From Loxodes magnus (lineage: Eukaryota > Ciliophora > Karyorelictea > Loxodida > Loxodidae), in contig CAMPDV010000845.1 of NCBI GenBank assembly GCA_946699065.1, positions 62,001 through 126,000 on the forward strand: a stretch of DNA of 64,000 bases. Reading direction: 5' to 3'. Positions 1 to 12,520 of the stretch are shown piece by piece (position 1 is the first letter of the stretch; every line of letters begins with the position of its first letter). The notes beneath the pieces were generated by a model. The model worked only from the letters and a program-made list of their open reading frames with translations. It was not told the DNA's origin and did not search any database. Made by a program: the position numbers and the translations under genes.

Positions 1-1244
1 AGGAAAAGAAAGTGAAGAAAATTGAAGAGGATTAACCTTTAAATAGAATACCATTTTGAATTTCTAGCAAAAATATTAAGTTTAAGACATACTAAAGTTT
101 CTTTAAAAGCAATCAACTTTAATAGATACTTAATTACAAAATTAAATAAATAAAAACTGAGGCGAAACGATTTATGTCACAAAAAAAATTAAAATAGGAA
201 ATATGTCAAAAAAACTGAAACAACTAGAAAGCAGTGACAGGAAGGAAATATGCATCAACACAACGCCATCTAGGTAGAAGATAGAAAAATATATATAGGA
301 ATATAGTATCAAGTAAAAAAATTGAAGATATAATTACAGGTAAAATAATAAACTTTAGAACGATATGGTTTTCACGCTATTAAAGAAGAGGAAGTTAAAA
401 ATGCAGTGTAGGAGGATCAAGAAAAATAGGAAGTACAAAGAAATACTAATATAATAAAATAGACAAAATTAAACATAGGCACAGCAAATGTCAGAGGATT
501 CAAATAAAACAAGGAAGAATTAAACAAGTTTATATGTGAAAAGAAGATAGAAATTATAACGATTTAAGAAATATTTGTGAATAAAACTGCTGAAATGCCT
601 TATATATACGGATTCAGAGCAATAATAAAATTGAGCACAAAACACTGCAAAGGAGTAGCATTTATATAAAAGATGAAATTATCAGCAGAACCAAAGTGTT
701 GGATATAGTGGATCTCAATCAAGCAGAATTATTTTAGAGAAGAAAATTAATAGGTTTAATACTTGATGATCAGCCAGCCAGCATAGATAAAAGTATATAG
801 CACTACAAAATCCGACTCTGATTAATTAATTTAATTAATACCCTTTTATGAAAATCTATATTAATACAAAATAGCAGTAAAGGATTATAAATTTTAGGGG
901 ATTTTAACGTGTTATTCCTCAATTTTTACCGTATGAGCAGAATAATGCAGGCTAATTCTTATTTAACTTAATGAAAGATTATCTTTTAGAAGGTAAAGAT
1001 CCAAATCAAGATACAATCTTCATCAACATAAGGGAAAGGAAAATTCAAAATAGAATACTTCTTAACGGATCAATATATCACGCCTAAAATTATCAACATT
1101 AAATTCAATCAATAGAGATCAATAGGAGATCATTAACAAGCAATATAAAGATAAAAATTGCGGAATAATAGCGAAAAAGTCCATAAATTAAAAGGATAGA
1201 AGAAGAAATCACTTTAATAAAAAGGCTAATGAAATGAAGTTACT
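1..1244 (+). mobile_element. Decayed LINE fragment (ORF1 end and endonuclease)
   Basis: Plus-strand reading in the ciliate code gives an AP-endonuclease-like start at about 470 (NIGTANVRGF), then GVAF, and GDFN near 898-910, the order expected in the endonuclease domain of a LINE ORF2. The domain is spread over more than one frame, so the copy is dead. No reverse transcriptase follows: the fragment is cut at about 1244, where a second LINE in the opposite orientation begins. It resembles the truncated LINE fragments at 17-19 kb more than the whole LINE at 35-41 kb. The start lies outside the window. Confidence 0.65.
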
Positions 1245-4200
1245 GATATCAATTAGATACTTCATTTTAATTATGTTCAAAAAGTTCAAGTATCGTTCTT
1301 TCCATCTTCAAACTTTTCCCCGTGCATTCTTGTGCTTTCTTATTGTTCTTCTTTAGGATCCAATCAATTATCTGCGTTTTGTTCTCCAATTTCAATTCTT
1401 TTTTTTCGTAGATTCTTATGAAAAATTTTTATCTGAAGATCTGCATCCATTTACTTATGAGAAGTGAACTGCTAGTTTGTGTAGAGTTAATCGTAAGTTA
1501 CTAGTTTTTCCAGGAAATTTATCAGAGATATTTCTAACTATGTCCTAATAGTAGACACATTCGAAGATATGTCTAAATGTTTCTTTTCCACCACATTACA
1601 GAAGTAATTTTTTACAGGATAATGACGCATATGTAAGTCATATTGAAAACTGTAAGAGATAGTTCATAAATTAAAGATTGAGATGATTTCTTTTTTATAT
1701 TCTTTGTTTAGTTTATTGTAATTTATTTCAGGAAATTTCAAAAGTCCTCCAAGTTACTCTCCAAATATCTGTGCAGTGGGCATATCTCTATATTGTATAG
1801 TTGCTTCTTAATAGAATTTGCTTCTTATTTTTCTTCAATAAGATTCTCAAAAGAAATTTAATTAGAAATCATGGTTTGGTCGTCATTGCTAATTCCGTAA
1901 TATTAAAACATCCTTTTAACTTACTAAAAGTACAAAGATTTTTAGTTTCAATTGCATTCAAAGAGTCTTCCTATATCGGATTCCGGATAAGTCCTAGCTT
2001 CTTTCCGTATTTTAAAGCAGAAACGGAAAAATCGACTAGCCATAATATGCTCGAAAGGAGCCAGTTAAAGTCTATGTAACAGGACTCATTAAAGACAGAG
2101 ATAGGCGACTGTAAAGCCTCCCTCGCAATTATACGCATACTTTTGTTTATCTTCTCTTTCATAGACTATGAGACTCTCATTATAGTTCAAGGAACCAATT
2201 CTCCACCGTATTCAGCCTTAGGCAACGTAAACATGCAAAGCATTTTAAATGTCAGGGAGTAATATTCTTGTATCGACTGAGAGTATAAATGCCTTTCTTT
2301 ATCGATTCTAAATATTTCAAATTCTCTATTTACAATAATTGATTAAAAGACCATTTTCTTGTATTATAACTCCAAGGTATGTCATTTGATTCTTCTATTT
2401 GATATATTAACCTTCCAGTTTCAAGTTTAATTCTATTTTTTTTAGATCTTCTTTTTTTAACAAATTGTATTGCTTCACATTTACTAGTGTTTATTTACAG
2501 AAAAATTCACTGAAAACTCTGTTACATTAATCTATTAGTTATTACATCCTTTAAGCAGAACAAGAAAGGAGTATAAGGTCATCTGCCCACACTCTGCATA
2601 CAAAGTTCATATTGTGCAGATTGATACCTAGATGTGTATTTCTTTCCTATAGATGTCTGATTACTATATCATAATATAGGAGGGAGAGTACAGGACCATG
2701 TGAACTCCCTTGCATCACTCCATTGTTGTAATGAAGTCGTCGAGTTGTTATCCATCGATTATAAAAGAGGAATTCAGGTAACTTTAGAAAGACTCTAGTG
2801 CCATTATCAATTCCAGAGGTAGTTTTATTCCCCTAAGATGTTGAAAAAGTGTTCTTCTCTCAATACTATCAAACATTTCCTCAACATCAATAAGAGTAGA
2901 AGTATCCTTGTTTAGCCTTTCCCTTCACTCTAATAGAGGTCAATTATCTGCTACAATTATCATATTTAGTGGGCCGCCTGTCTCTTCTTGAGAAATCCCA
3001 TTTATGCAAGATGTATGAGGTTTCGTTCTTAAAGAATTTTGTAAGTCCTTTCTGTTAAAGCCTTTTCGTAGATCTTCAATATAGTATTTATAAGGGAAAT
3101 TGATCTTCAGTTTTTCCAATAACTCTTACTACCTTTATTGAAAATAGGAATGATAATGGAGGTATTCAGTTTTTATGGAATTTATTAAAACCGCATCATA
3201 TTATTGATAAAACAGTGAATTATTTATTGTAACTCTTCTCCAGCATACTTGATGAGTTCGCCCTTTATTCTATCTGGTCCAGGTGCCTTGCCATTTGGAA
3301 TATGTTGAATAATTTCTTGAATTTCTTAAAATTTGAAAAGTTCAAAATTTTATAAGTGAGAATATGGGTAATTGATAAGTTAAGGATTTCTATAAATGAG
3401 ATCTATTTATCGTTTACTAAAATTAAGTTGTTCCTATATTACGTTTTAATGTTTTTTTAACACAAAGGTTTCTCAGTTATCAATAAAGGAGTTACTAAGT
3501 TCTTCATTCGAATTCATTTAATTCCTTATTTTAGGGTTTATTATCTTTTTCGCCTGACAGAACATCGTTCGTTGATTTCTATTTAGTTTTAGAAATTTAC
3601 CTTTAGCCTGAAGCTTTTTCCATTTTCAATAAGAACGCATATGTATTTTTTTTAATTTTCTGGCTACAGAATGAGCTTTAGTTACTGTTTAGTTAATTCT
3701 TCCTTGTATAAACATCAATTTCTTATACTCCTAATTTGCTCTTTTAGCAGCTATATACTTCAAAGTGATATCCCGAGGCAGTCGTTGTAATTAGTATTTT
3801 GTTTAACTACTCCTATTGGTTCATTGCACTATTCTAAAGTAAGTTCGTGATGAAACTATATTATGAGTCCAAATTGTCTGTATCTACAGTCAAAAAACAG
3901 AAAAAACTACCTTAAAATTGATTTTAGTAATTTTATCTGTCCATTGGGACAAGTAGCTTATCAATCTTATAGAGTAATTGTTGTTATCTTGGAACATTTT
4001 TGGCTGCATTTTAAGCAAGAGTCACAGATATATGAATATAATCAGTGATTAGTTTGTCATAGTGAGCCTAGAAATCGTTGAATTAATCAATGTTCAAGTG
4101 TTGGGTTGCCAAAATGTAATTATTACAATAATATTATTGATTAGCTCTATGAATGAATGTATTTGCTATAAGGTCGTCGATAATCTAAATCATTCTGTTG

Positions 4201-4505
4201 AATAAACTATTTTAATCGGGATGTATTATCGTAGTTGCTTAGAGGATTACGACCAAAGTCTTTACGTAGTGCATTAAAATCACCAAGGAAGATGTGAGCA
4301 TTATGGGCAAACGCATTAGATATTTTATTGAGAGAGTCATAGGCTTCATTTTTCATATATGTTGTCTTGTTGCTGTCTGGCATGTAGCTTGAAGTATAGA
4401 GTGTATCATCGAGTTTTATTCTGCAGAATCTGAGCTAGGCCTCTCCTTTGCCTCTTAAACTATTTAAGTTGTGCTTAGTAATAAATGTTAAATTTGATAG
4501 GATTG
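1245..4505 (-). mobile_element. Decayed 5'-truncated LINE, same family as the 35-41 kb LINE
   Basis: Read on the minus strand from 4505 downwards: end of the endonuclease with YMPDSNK and GDFNAL (about 4290), then reverse transcriptase with WKN-TGA-RSISL (about 3100), GVMQGSSHGPVLSLLYYD (about 2700) and RVWADDLILL (about 2580). These match, residue by residue, the intact element at 34946-41577, but here the frame shifts repeatedly. The tryptophan before ADD is TGG here and TGA in the intact element. The 5' end is lost inside the endonuclease, the usual LINE truncation. Boundaries are approximate. Confidence 0.8.
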
Positions 4506-7200
4506 CAAGATTAAAGAGAGATAGTATATAATAAATGAAATAAAGATAGAAATAAAAGATAAGAGAGAAAATAATGCTTATATAATTCACAGTAGCTAAT
4601 ACAGAAAATATTACAAAATATTCTATCTTTGAAAAAAGATAGCAAGAAGAAATAAAAATTAAAGAAAAAACACATAAGAAATTTAAGGAAGAATAAAGAG
4701 AAATTTATTGTAATAATTAAGAATAAGTTATAAGATAAAAATGCAAAATTAAATATAATAAACAATAAATATTAATAAGTAACTATTTGCTATAATCAAG
4801 CAATTAAAATTTTTTATACAAATTCGGAAAGTTCTGGATATTGGTGGGAAAGATGCTTAAATGTCTACAAGAAGATAAAACTTAAATATAAAATAAAGCA
4901 TATTCTATCACCACTCTATTACATTATATCTTTTAATCCTATATTCTAATATTGTCTATATTAATAAATATTAAGCTTATCTCTTTTCATTCATTATTAT
5001 TTTATTATGCTTTATATCTAAATATTAATCTTAAAATATACCTAATATATTAATATATTTATAGTTACAAGTTTTAGGTCAAAATTTAAAAGCAGCAGGG
5101 TGTTTGAAAAATATTTAAGGCTTAATTTTTATTAGTAAATTACTTAGTTATTATAAGGTTAAAAAAGTTAAGCTATAATCTTATAATAGATAATCTAAAT
5201 TAGATAGTTTTGCTTTATTTTAAATCCTTTTCACATTCTTACCCATGTTGTATTGCTTTTTTAAGGGTTTTCTCTCTGTTTCATTAGTCTTAATATTTCT
5301 GTGTACTGCTGAAATTTCATTTTTAAGACAGTGTAATCTCATTTCTTGCTCTAAAGAGCTATTTTATCTTTTTATTATAATCTAATGGCTTCCCGTAACC
5401 CTTCCAAAAGGATCGTAAAAGAGGTATTAGTTTTTTTAGAATTTATAATTTTGTTCCTTCCTTTTCTGATTTTCGTGACGTTCTTTCTCAACCTCTAATT
5501 ACCGCCATTAATCTCTTTATTCAAAGAGAATTTCAAAAAGTTTCTACAGATATGCCGTACTATCGCATTAGAAACAATACTTTTTAGGACTTGATTGAAA
5601 AATAAATTATTAAATGATTGACTATATATCTGTGTCTATAGCTTATTTACTCTGATAAGCACAAATTTTTAAAACCTTTTAATATAATATTTTTCTTAAG
5701 CTTAGAATCTTTTTAAATTATACTAGTTAAAGTTAAATATTCAATATATTCTTTATATTAGAGTGATTTGATAGCCTCAAATGGAAATTTAAAAAGTAGA
5801 AAGTCTTAAAATTCTACACAATTAATTAAATAAAAAGGTTATTAAAGAACCAAATATCATGCAATCCTTCTCTTTATGTTTTATATTATTATAAACATGG
5901 TAATTTTACAAGCCTTTTCTTTCCTACAAATCTTCGTTTATCAATTCAACTTTTACCACATTCCTAAAATGATATCTTAAGCAAATTGAATATTTCATCC
6001 TTGCCTTATGATTATAATCATTTGCCCATTATATAGACAAATAAGCAATAAGACTTCTTTCAATAATTTCTCTTAATAACCAGTATCAGATACTTTTTAA
6101 GGATTAACTTAATAATTTTATATTAGTAGCTTTAATTCTAAAATTGCTTTAGGATATTTAACTCTGTCATCACAAGCTCTAATATTTCCTGGAAGTTAAA
6201 TAAAATTGATTGTTATTTGTATTTCTTAGCAATGTATTTAGTAAACTTATTCACTTTATTAATAAAATTGCCTTTTAATCCTATAAATTTATTCTTATTT
6301 TATTACGTAATATTTTATTGATTTTTTTTAATTATTTTCCAATATTTTTTTTGTATTCTGTTGTTTTATCATTTATTTTAACTAATTTATTTAAATTTAT
6401 TTAACTTTTGTATGTTTTATAAAGATTCTTGGTCTAACCTTTATAATAACATATGCTAAAATTAATTTTAATTTTTTTAGTCTTTGCTTCTTAAATTTGC
6501 ATTCTGCCAATTTTTAAGTATATTATTACTTGCCATAGAATATATTTTATTTTTAAGTTGGTTAGTTTAATTGATAGAATGGTTATTTTAACTTTGTTAT
6601 ATGCTTCAAAAAGTATTTATTTCCCATTTTAGTGGTATAAATCTTGAGTTTATAACTTCTTTCTTATTTAAATTTTTTATTACTTTCATTCCTTTTTTAA
6701 AGAGTTTATTTTTTATGCAAGTTTAACAATTTAAAAAGATTAATCCATATTTATTTGTTTATTTGAATAGAATTTAGAAGATTCTTAATATAAGACTGTT
6801 TTTATTTATTTCTGTAATTTTATCTAAGATGTTTGAGTATAAGATAAAGAGTAATTTTTCCTAATAAATTTTATGATTAATAAAGATTTTAGAGAAGTAC
6901 TTGCTTCTATTTAAATTAGCTTAAAGAAAATCCTCTTTTGAATCCTTGTACATTTTTATGAGAAATATTAGATATTTTAAAATTTGAATATAAAGTATAA
7001 TAAAGAATTGATTGATTAACTTTTTTAATATTAGCTTTCTTAGAGTGAAATAATAATAAAGTTAAAATAGTAGTAGTAAATACTTTAAAAGCATTTAATA
7101 TTTAGTAAGTATTATCAATTAATCATCTTAATTATGTAGATTATAGTCCTTTAATACCATACTATTATATCAATATTCTCATTTTTGATCCTTTATAATC
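4506..7200. other. AT-rich intergenic DNA with one possible exon
   Basis: Mostly low-complexity AT-rich sequence. At about 5270-5617 on the plus strand there is a stretch of higher GC that stays open in the ciliate code and reads naturally (for example FVPSFSDFRDVLSQPLIT), ending at a TGA near 5617. I do not recognise it, cannot place a start codon, and it could be a terminal exon or a remnant. Nothing else stands out up to the tRNA. Confidence 0.3.
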
Positions 7201-7204
7201 AAAA
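7201..7204 (-). terminator. Pol III terminator of tRNA-Gly
   Basis: On the minus strand a TTTT run begins two bases after the tRNA acceptor stem, the expected RNA polymerase III stop. Confidence 0.75.
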
Positions 7205-7206
7205 GT

Positions 7207-7277
7207 GCGCTATCCGGGACTCGAACCCGGGTCAACTGCTTGGAAGGCAGTTATCCTAACCACTAGACTAATAGCGC
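7207..7277 (-). tRNA. tRNA-Gly (anticodon UCC)
   Basis: Seventy-one nucleotides fold as a cloverleaf: acceptor stem GCGCTAT with ATAGCGC, anticodon stem CTGCC/GCAG around the loop with TCC, and the T-arm box GGGTTCGAGTCCC. The A box (TAGTCTAGTGG) and B box (GGTTCGAGTCC) are internal Pol III promoters. The anticodon loop and T arm match the eukaryotic tRNA-Gly(UCC) pattern. No intron. It stands alone, about 490 bp downstream (on the minus strand, after the stop) of the TPR-pseudokinase gene. CCA is not encoded. Confidence 0.96.
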
Positions 7278-7762
7278 CTTAATAAATAATAAATCAAAAG
7301 CTTTTAAACCAAATTTAGGGAAAATTAATAAGGAAATTTAAAGTATAGATAATTACCAGTTTATAATGAACATCCTTATAGACATAATAATAGCAAAAAG
7401 AAGTAATTAATAAATCATTTAATCAAATATTTGTTTAAATACAAAATTGAATAATTTTGCTTATAGAATCTTGTTTAAACTGATCCTTTAATTATATAAT
7501 CAAAAATTATTTCTTAGTTTCTAGCAAATTAACTGATTCGTAAATTTCTAATACTTAAAGCATTTTGATATTAAAGTAATCTTTTGTAGACTTATATCAA
7601 TAATATCTTGTGAATAAATAAAGATTAGTTAAGTATGAATAAATAAGTAATATAAGACTTAATAATTAAATTTTAAGCTAAAATGTTTTAGTTTTTAACT
7701 CTTTCTCTTCACTTCTCTTATAATAATGATGTAGGTTAATGACTTATATCTGCATGTGGATT
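7278..7762. other. AT-rich spacer
   Basis: Spacer between the tRNA and the 3' end of the TPR-pseudokinase gene. No gene or repeat seen. Confidence 0.5.
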
Positions 7763-9503
7763 TCACTTTAATATTATATGTTCTAACTAACTTATAAAAG
7801 TATCTATGTCTGGTCTTATATTCTCGTCGAAGGCTAAACATCTGTAGAATAAATCAACTAATAAAGGTTCTTGCTATATTTCGTTTTAAAACCTAGGTAT
7901 CATTTTATCGATATAAATTATTTACTTTAACTAAGAATCTAGAACTGGATAAAGAAGTTCTTCATTGAATATTTCTACTCCTATACAACCTAAAGATCAG
8001 ATATCACTTTTTTTGCTCACTTTTTTCTCAAATTATTCAGGAGCCATTCATTGATGTTCACCTTTCTACTCTATTGTTCTTAATCAGTTATCTTTATTAA
8101 ATAATCCAAGAGTTAGTATTTTAGGAGAATCTTAATCATCTAACAGAATATTAATAGATTTAATTTCTTTATGAATTAAGTTTCTAGCGTGAATAGCCTT
8201 CAAACCTTCTGCTATTTAACTTAGTAAGTTAAGTTTCTTATAATATCTAGAATGGCAGTTTTAGAATAGTTACTTTGTCTAAATAATTTAGAATAAACTT
8301 CCTTTATTCTAAAAATCAGTTAAAAGAGCGAGTTCTTAAGTATCGATAGCAAATCCTATAAGTTTTTAAACTCTTAAGCTATTTATTAGCAGTAGTTCTT
8401 TACATTCAAATCAGAACTAATCTATTATTTTATCGTTCTATTAGTTAAATACTTTAAATCCATACATGAATCCTTAGATACATAATAGATAAGTAGTTCC
8501 GAAATCATCACAAGCAAATTTTTACAATTCCCCTAAAAATTCATTGTTAGGAACCAAATCTCTATATTTCCATATTCTTACTTCACAACTACTATCTATT
8601 TGCCATAGGAACTTCCTTATTTCTTCTTCTGTTATTTTATTATTTACTTAGTTTACTTCACTTTTAATTTTTGTTTAGGGAATTTCTAATTCAGGATTTA
8701 GTTGTTTTGCTTTGCTGAAGCATTCTAGTGCTTCTTATTCCTTGTTTAAAGCTTAAAGACAAAGTCCTTTATCATAAAAAGCATTTGAGTACTTAGGATC
8801 TAGTTAAATAACTTAGTTGAAGCATTAGATAGCTTCAAGATGATTTCCTAATTTAAAAAGAGTAAAACCCTTGAGTTTGAAATGATCTGGTAGAGTAGGA
8901 TTAAGTTTGATAGCTTAATTAAGACTTTCAATGGCTTCATTGTATTTTTCTAGCTTAATAAATATCGCTCCTTTATTAAAGTGAGCATCTACTAATCTAG
9001 GATCTAGCTACATTTAAGCTCTATATCGCCTCGACGTTCTTTCCTAATTATCCCAGCAAAGTTCCTTTGTTATAGTGAGCTGCCACTAAATTATCATTTA
9101 ATTAGAGAGCTATATCATAGTTCTATATGGCTTCGTTACATTTTCCTATTTGTTTCAGTAATGATCCTTTATTCAAATAAGCAGATACCATTTTAGGATC
9201 TAGTTTGAGAGCTACATTGTAGCTCTATATTGCTTCATCATATTTTCCTAGCATCTTCAGGACAACTCCTTTATTACAATGAGCAACTGCATCATTAGGA
9301 TTTAAATTAAGAGCTAAATCATAACTCTAGATTGCTTCATCATATTTTCCTAGTGTTTTCAATGCAACTCCTTTATAAGTATGAGCAGCACCATATTTTG
9401 GATCTAGCATGATAACTATATTAAATTACTCGATAGCCTTATGATAATTAGCTTCCTTCATAAATTTTAATCCTATTCTGTTATATTAAGTAGCTTGAGA
9501 CAT
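7763..9503 (-). CDS. TPR-repeat protein with C-terminal pseudokinase domain; one apparent frameshift
   Basis: Start ATG at 9503 (MSQATQYNRIG), stop TGA at 7763-7765 (LEHIILK-stop). About eight 34-residue TPRs (residues 1-270; repeats such as GKYDEAIQSYDLALNLNP) precede a protein-kinase fold. The VAIK-type lysine is present (YGFKVF, 8453), but the catalytic HRD is HKE (8165-8173) and DFG is TLG (about 8105-8113), so it is probably a pseudokinase; the APE and DIWSLGCIGVEI motifs are kept. Three in-frame TGA codons (8411, 8084, 8048) fit tryptophan; the last lies in QWMAPE, an almost invariant Trp. The frame changes in TPR 5 near 9008-9017, where ten bases stand in place of the expected eighteen, consistent with an 8-base deletion; the rest is clean. 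It may be a recent pseudogene, a sequence error, or a small removed segment. TPRs suggest a scaffold role. Confidence 0.85.
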
Positions 9504-9996
9504 TTTATATAATGATAACTAATAATTAATATTAATTTAAGTTTAGTAGTTGCTAATATAATGCTTATATTAGTTTTTGATTCTAAGTAATTAATACCTT
9601 TATTCTACTTTTTATTTATTTACTTTACTCTTTAGCTTCTTTATTTGTACTTATAGACCTTTAATAGTTTTTATTAATGTATTATTGCTTTTAATGTATA
9701 ATTAGTATTATTTATAATAGAAGTAATAAAGAGTTTACTGTTGCTAGTAGATAGTTACTAATAATCAAATATTTGCTTATTTATACAATTATAACTATTA
9801 GCTATTTAGTATATGTAACTATTTTATTGTTTCTTTAATTATTATTTCTTTATTCTTTTTTACCATTTACCCTACTTTTTAAGCTAGTTCCTTTAATTTC
9901 TGACTAATATTAATAATTTAGTATAGTTATAACTTTAGTTTACTTATCAATCAAATATTTTTACTATTTATTTGTTTTTAAGAGGCTTTAGCAATT
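9504..9996. other. AT-rich spacer
   Basis: Between the start of the TPR-pseudokinase gene and the next minus-strand ORF. Low complexity, nothing recognised. Confidence 0.4.
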
Positions 9997-11307
9997 TCAT
10001 TTATTATAAAAGTAGCCTTCCTTATAAACTCGTAATTTAATAATGCTTCGTTATTTTCTTTCCTGCTAATATACAATAAAATATAGTAGCTTATTATTTA
10101 ATATAGATCTTTCATCTGATAAACCAAACTTAAATTTCTTAGTATTTAAATTACTATCTACTAAGTAACTATCCTATTAAAACCTTTTAAATAAAAGACT
10201 AAGTAGGTAATCTAAATTTATTTATTTAGCTTAAAAAAATGAAAAGTAATTAGCTTTACTTAATACTGGAATAGCTTAATTATAATGATGCTAATTATAG
10301 ACTATATCTAAATTAAGGCTTATAATAGGAAATATTTATAATAATTAGCTAAAACTAAATAATTTTATTACTATACAGCTAGTATTGCTTAGTCATCTAT
10401 TTATATCCCTATAAAGATATCTTTTAATGATTTACATAATTTATAGATATTAATGATGTTTATTTGACTAATTAATTTAGCATAATACTTCTGAATAAGT
10501 TAGGAAATATTCTAAAGTTTTAGCATATAAATAATTATAAATATACCTAAGTATTTATATGATAATCAATTCTGTAATAGTCAGCTATTTAAATTCACTA
10601 AGTTTACTTTATGATTTTCTACTTCTTTAACTATCAATGATGTTATTCAGATTGTTTTAATATCGTAAGTATTATTGATTATTAAACTGAAACTATCATT
10701 ATAATTTATTTTAAGCTTTAGAAAAGTTGTATTGTAAAAGGCTTTTTGAAACTGAGTTTATCTAATTAATCAGATGTTAGAATACATACACTTAACTTGT
10801 CATTTTGTAAATTATTTCTTCAATTAAGTGGAAAAATTACAGATCAGATTATTCTCACCTAGCTTCTCTTAATTAAGTATATTAATATCACTCTACAAGC
10901 ATTTTCGTTACCTATCTTTTTTATATAATTTCAGAACAGATCTGCTTACATTTCTTATCTTTTCTTATTATTATATAAAAGAATCCATTTAAGACTCCAA
11001 ATAATATCATTCTTAGGTTTTTAATTTACTGTTACTAATAGCTTAAAATGAGAAACAATTACTTGTACTAATCATGCTATCTGAACTTCGATTTTAAGAT
11101 TATTTTACCTAAATATTTTAAGCTAGCATATAATTTATCTATCTGCTCAATTGAGTAATTCCAACATAGGACTAAGAATGTTAAATGTGATATTTCAAGT
11201 GAGATGAATGAAGTAGAGCCAATGATGTTAGAGACAACTTTATTATTTCTCCTGAGAGATAAAAGATAAATATGAGACGAAAAATAATTAATTAATTCCA
11301 CATTCAT
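9997..11307 (-). CDS. Hypothetical protein, 436 residues
   Basis: ATG at 11307 (MNVELINYFSSHIYLL) and TGA at 9997-9999 are in the same frame, 436 codons apart, with TAA/TAG read as Gln and four internal TGA codons read as Trp. The first 76 codons contain no TAA or TAG and have higher GC than their surroundings, which supports real coding; the rest is rich in Q, N, I, L and Y. I see no known domain or clear membrane segment. It lies upstream of, and on the same strand as, the TPR-pseudokinase gene, about 490 bp away. In such AT-rich DNA a frame of this length could be chance, so confidence is limited. Confidence 0.42.
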
Positions 11308-11752
11308 AAAGAATGCTATAAGAGCTGTAATGTTAAGAAAATTACATTTATTAGGATTTTAATTAGTTAACTGTTCTTATATATCTCCTTTCTTTTCTTT
11401 AGACTAATAAGAACTTAAATTATTAATAAAAGCTTTTCAATTAAGTAATGAAAAACATAGGAACTTATTATGATTTAGTTAGTTAAAATATAAATATTTT
11501 ATTTGACTATATGCAGGGAAATGATAAATTATAGAAAGAAAATAGTAAAATAAGTATTCTAAAGTAAGTTACTTAAAAGTATATTTCATGATATCTAGTT
11601 TAAAGTATCTTATTAATAATCTAGGCTTAAATATTAACACTATCACTAAATTTTATTATATTAATAAAATAGCTTCTAAGAAATAACAGAACTTTGAACA
11701 AAATATTTAAGCAGGAAAATTCTCTAAAAAATAAAAAAGCGAAATAATTACA
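11308..11752. other. AT-rich spacer
   Basis: No gene, RNA or repeat recognised between the hypothetical gene and the zinc-knuckle retroposon. Confidence 0.4.
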
Positions 11753-12520
11753 ATGAGTGAAAGTGAGAAATATGATTGATATGACGAACATTAACCACTT
11801 GGAAATCCAGAATTAAAGAAACTTCCGACACAAACTCAAATAGAAAATATTATCTAAGTTATTAAAAGAGTTTATGTTTAAAAATAGACACCTCACTGAT
11901 AAAGTAGAAAAATTAGAAAGACTAATAAAGTCTTTACTTGAGAAACAATATTAATCAGCATAAGAAATAGAAAACAAATTGGAACAAAGAATTCTTTAAA
12001 TTTAATAATAAATTCAGGTAACGCGATTTTCGTTTTAACAGAATTAATCAGATCCTATGGAAATAGAAAATGAAGCCTCAAATTAAAATAAATAGTAAAC
12101 ATTATTTTAAAATAACTAGTAAATTTAAATTAAATAAGTGTTACAGGAATAATAGTTTAAAAGAAGAATAAAATGTTACGTGTACAATAAATAACACCAA
12201 TGAAAATATTGTCACTAACTAAGCGAAATTTAAAGAAGGAATAAATAAGATATTTTTAAAAAACTATTTAGGATATATCCAACATAAAGCGGGAAAATTT
12301 AAAGAACAAATTCTTTAATTCAAATCTTAATCCTTGGAGAAATAATTAGGAACGCTACATGCAAGATCAAAATTATTCAGAATATTAAAGGATGGTGTAC
12401 TAATGAAGTGCTACACCGCCTAAGTAAGCCTAGTAGGAATTCATGAAAATCTAATGGAGACAAGCTGATAGAATAGGTCAGATGGCTGACTACTAAGACT
12501 TTAACAAAGCTTTTTAACTT
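11753..12520 (+). mobile_element. Zinc-knuckle (ORF1-only) retroposon, decayed
   Basis: An ATG at 11753 (MSESEKYDWYDEHQPLGNP) opens a Q/K/E-rich coiled-coil region followed by a degenerate CCHC knuckle (KCYVYNKQHQWKYC; one cysteine replaced) near 12175-12215 and a short C-terminal tail. The order coiled coil, knuckle, tail matches the other elements of this family in the window (16.1, 19.2, 19.9, 23.0 and 24.1 kb). No endonuclease or reverse transcriptase follows. The frame is broken, so this copy is inactive. Its last 130 bp are GC-richer than the surroundings and end in a T run. Confidence 0.55.
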
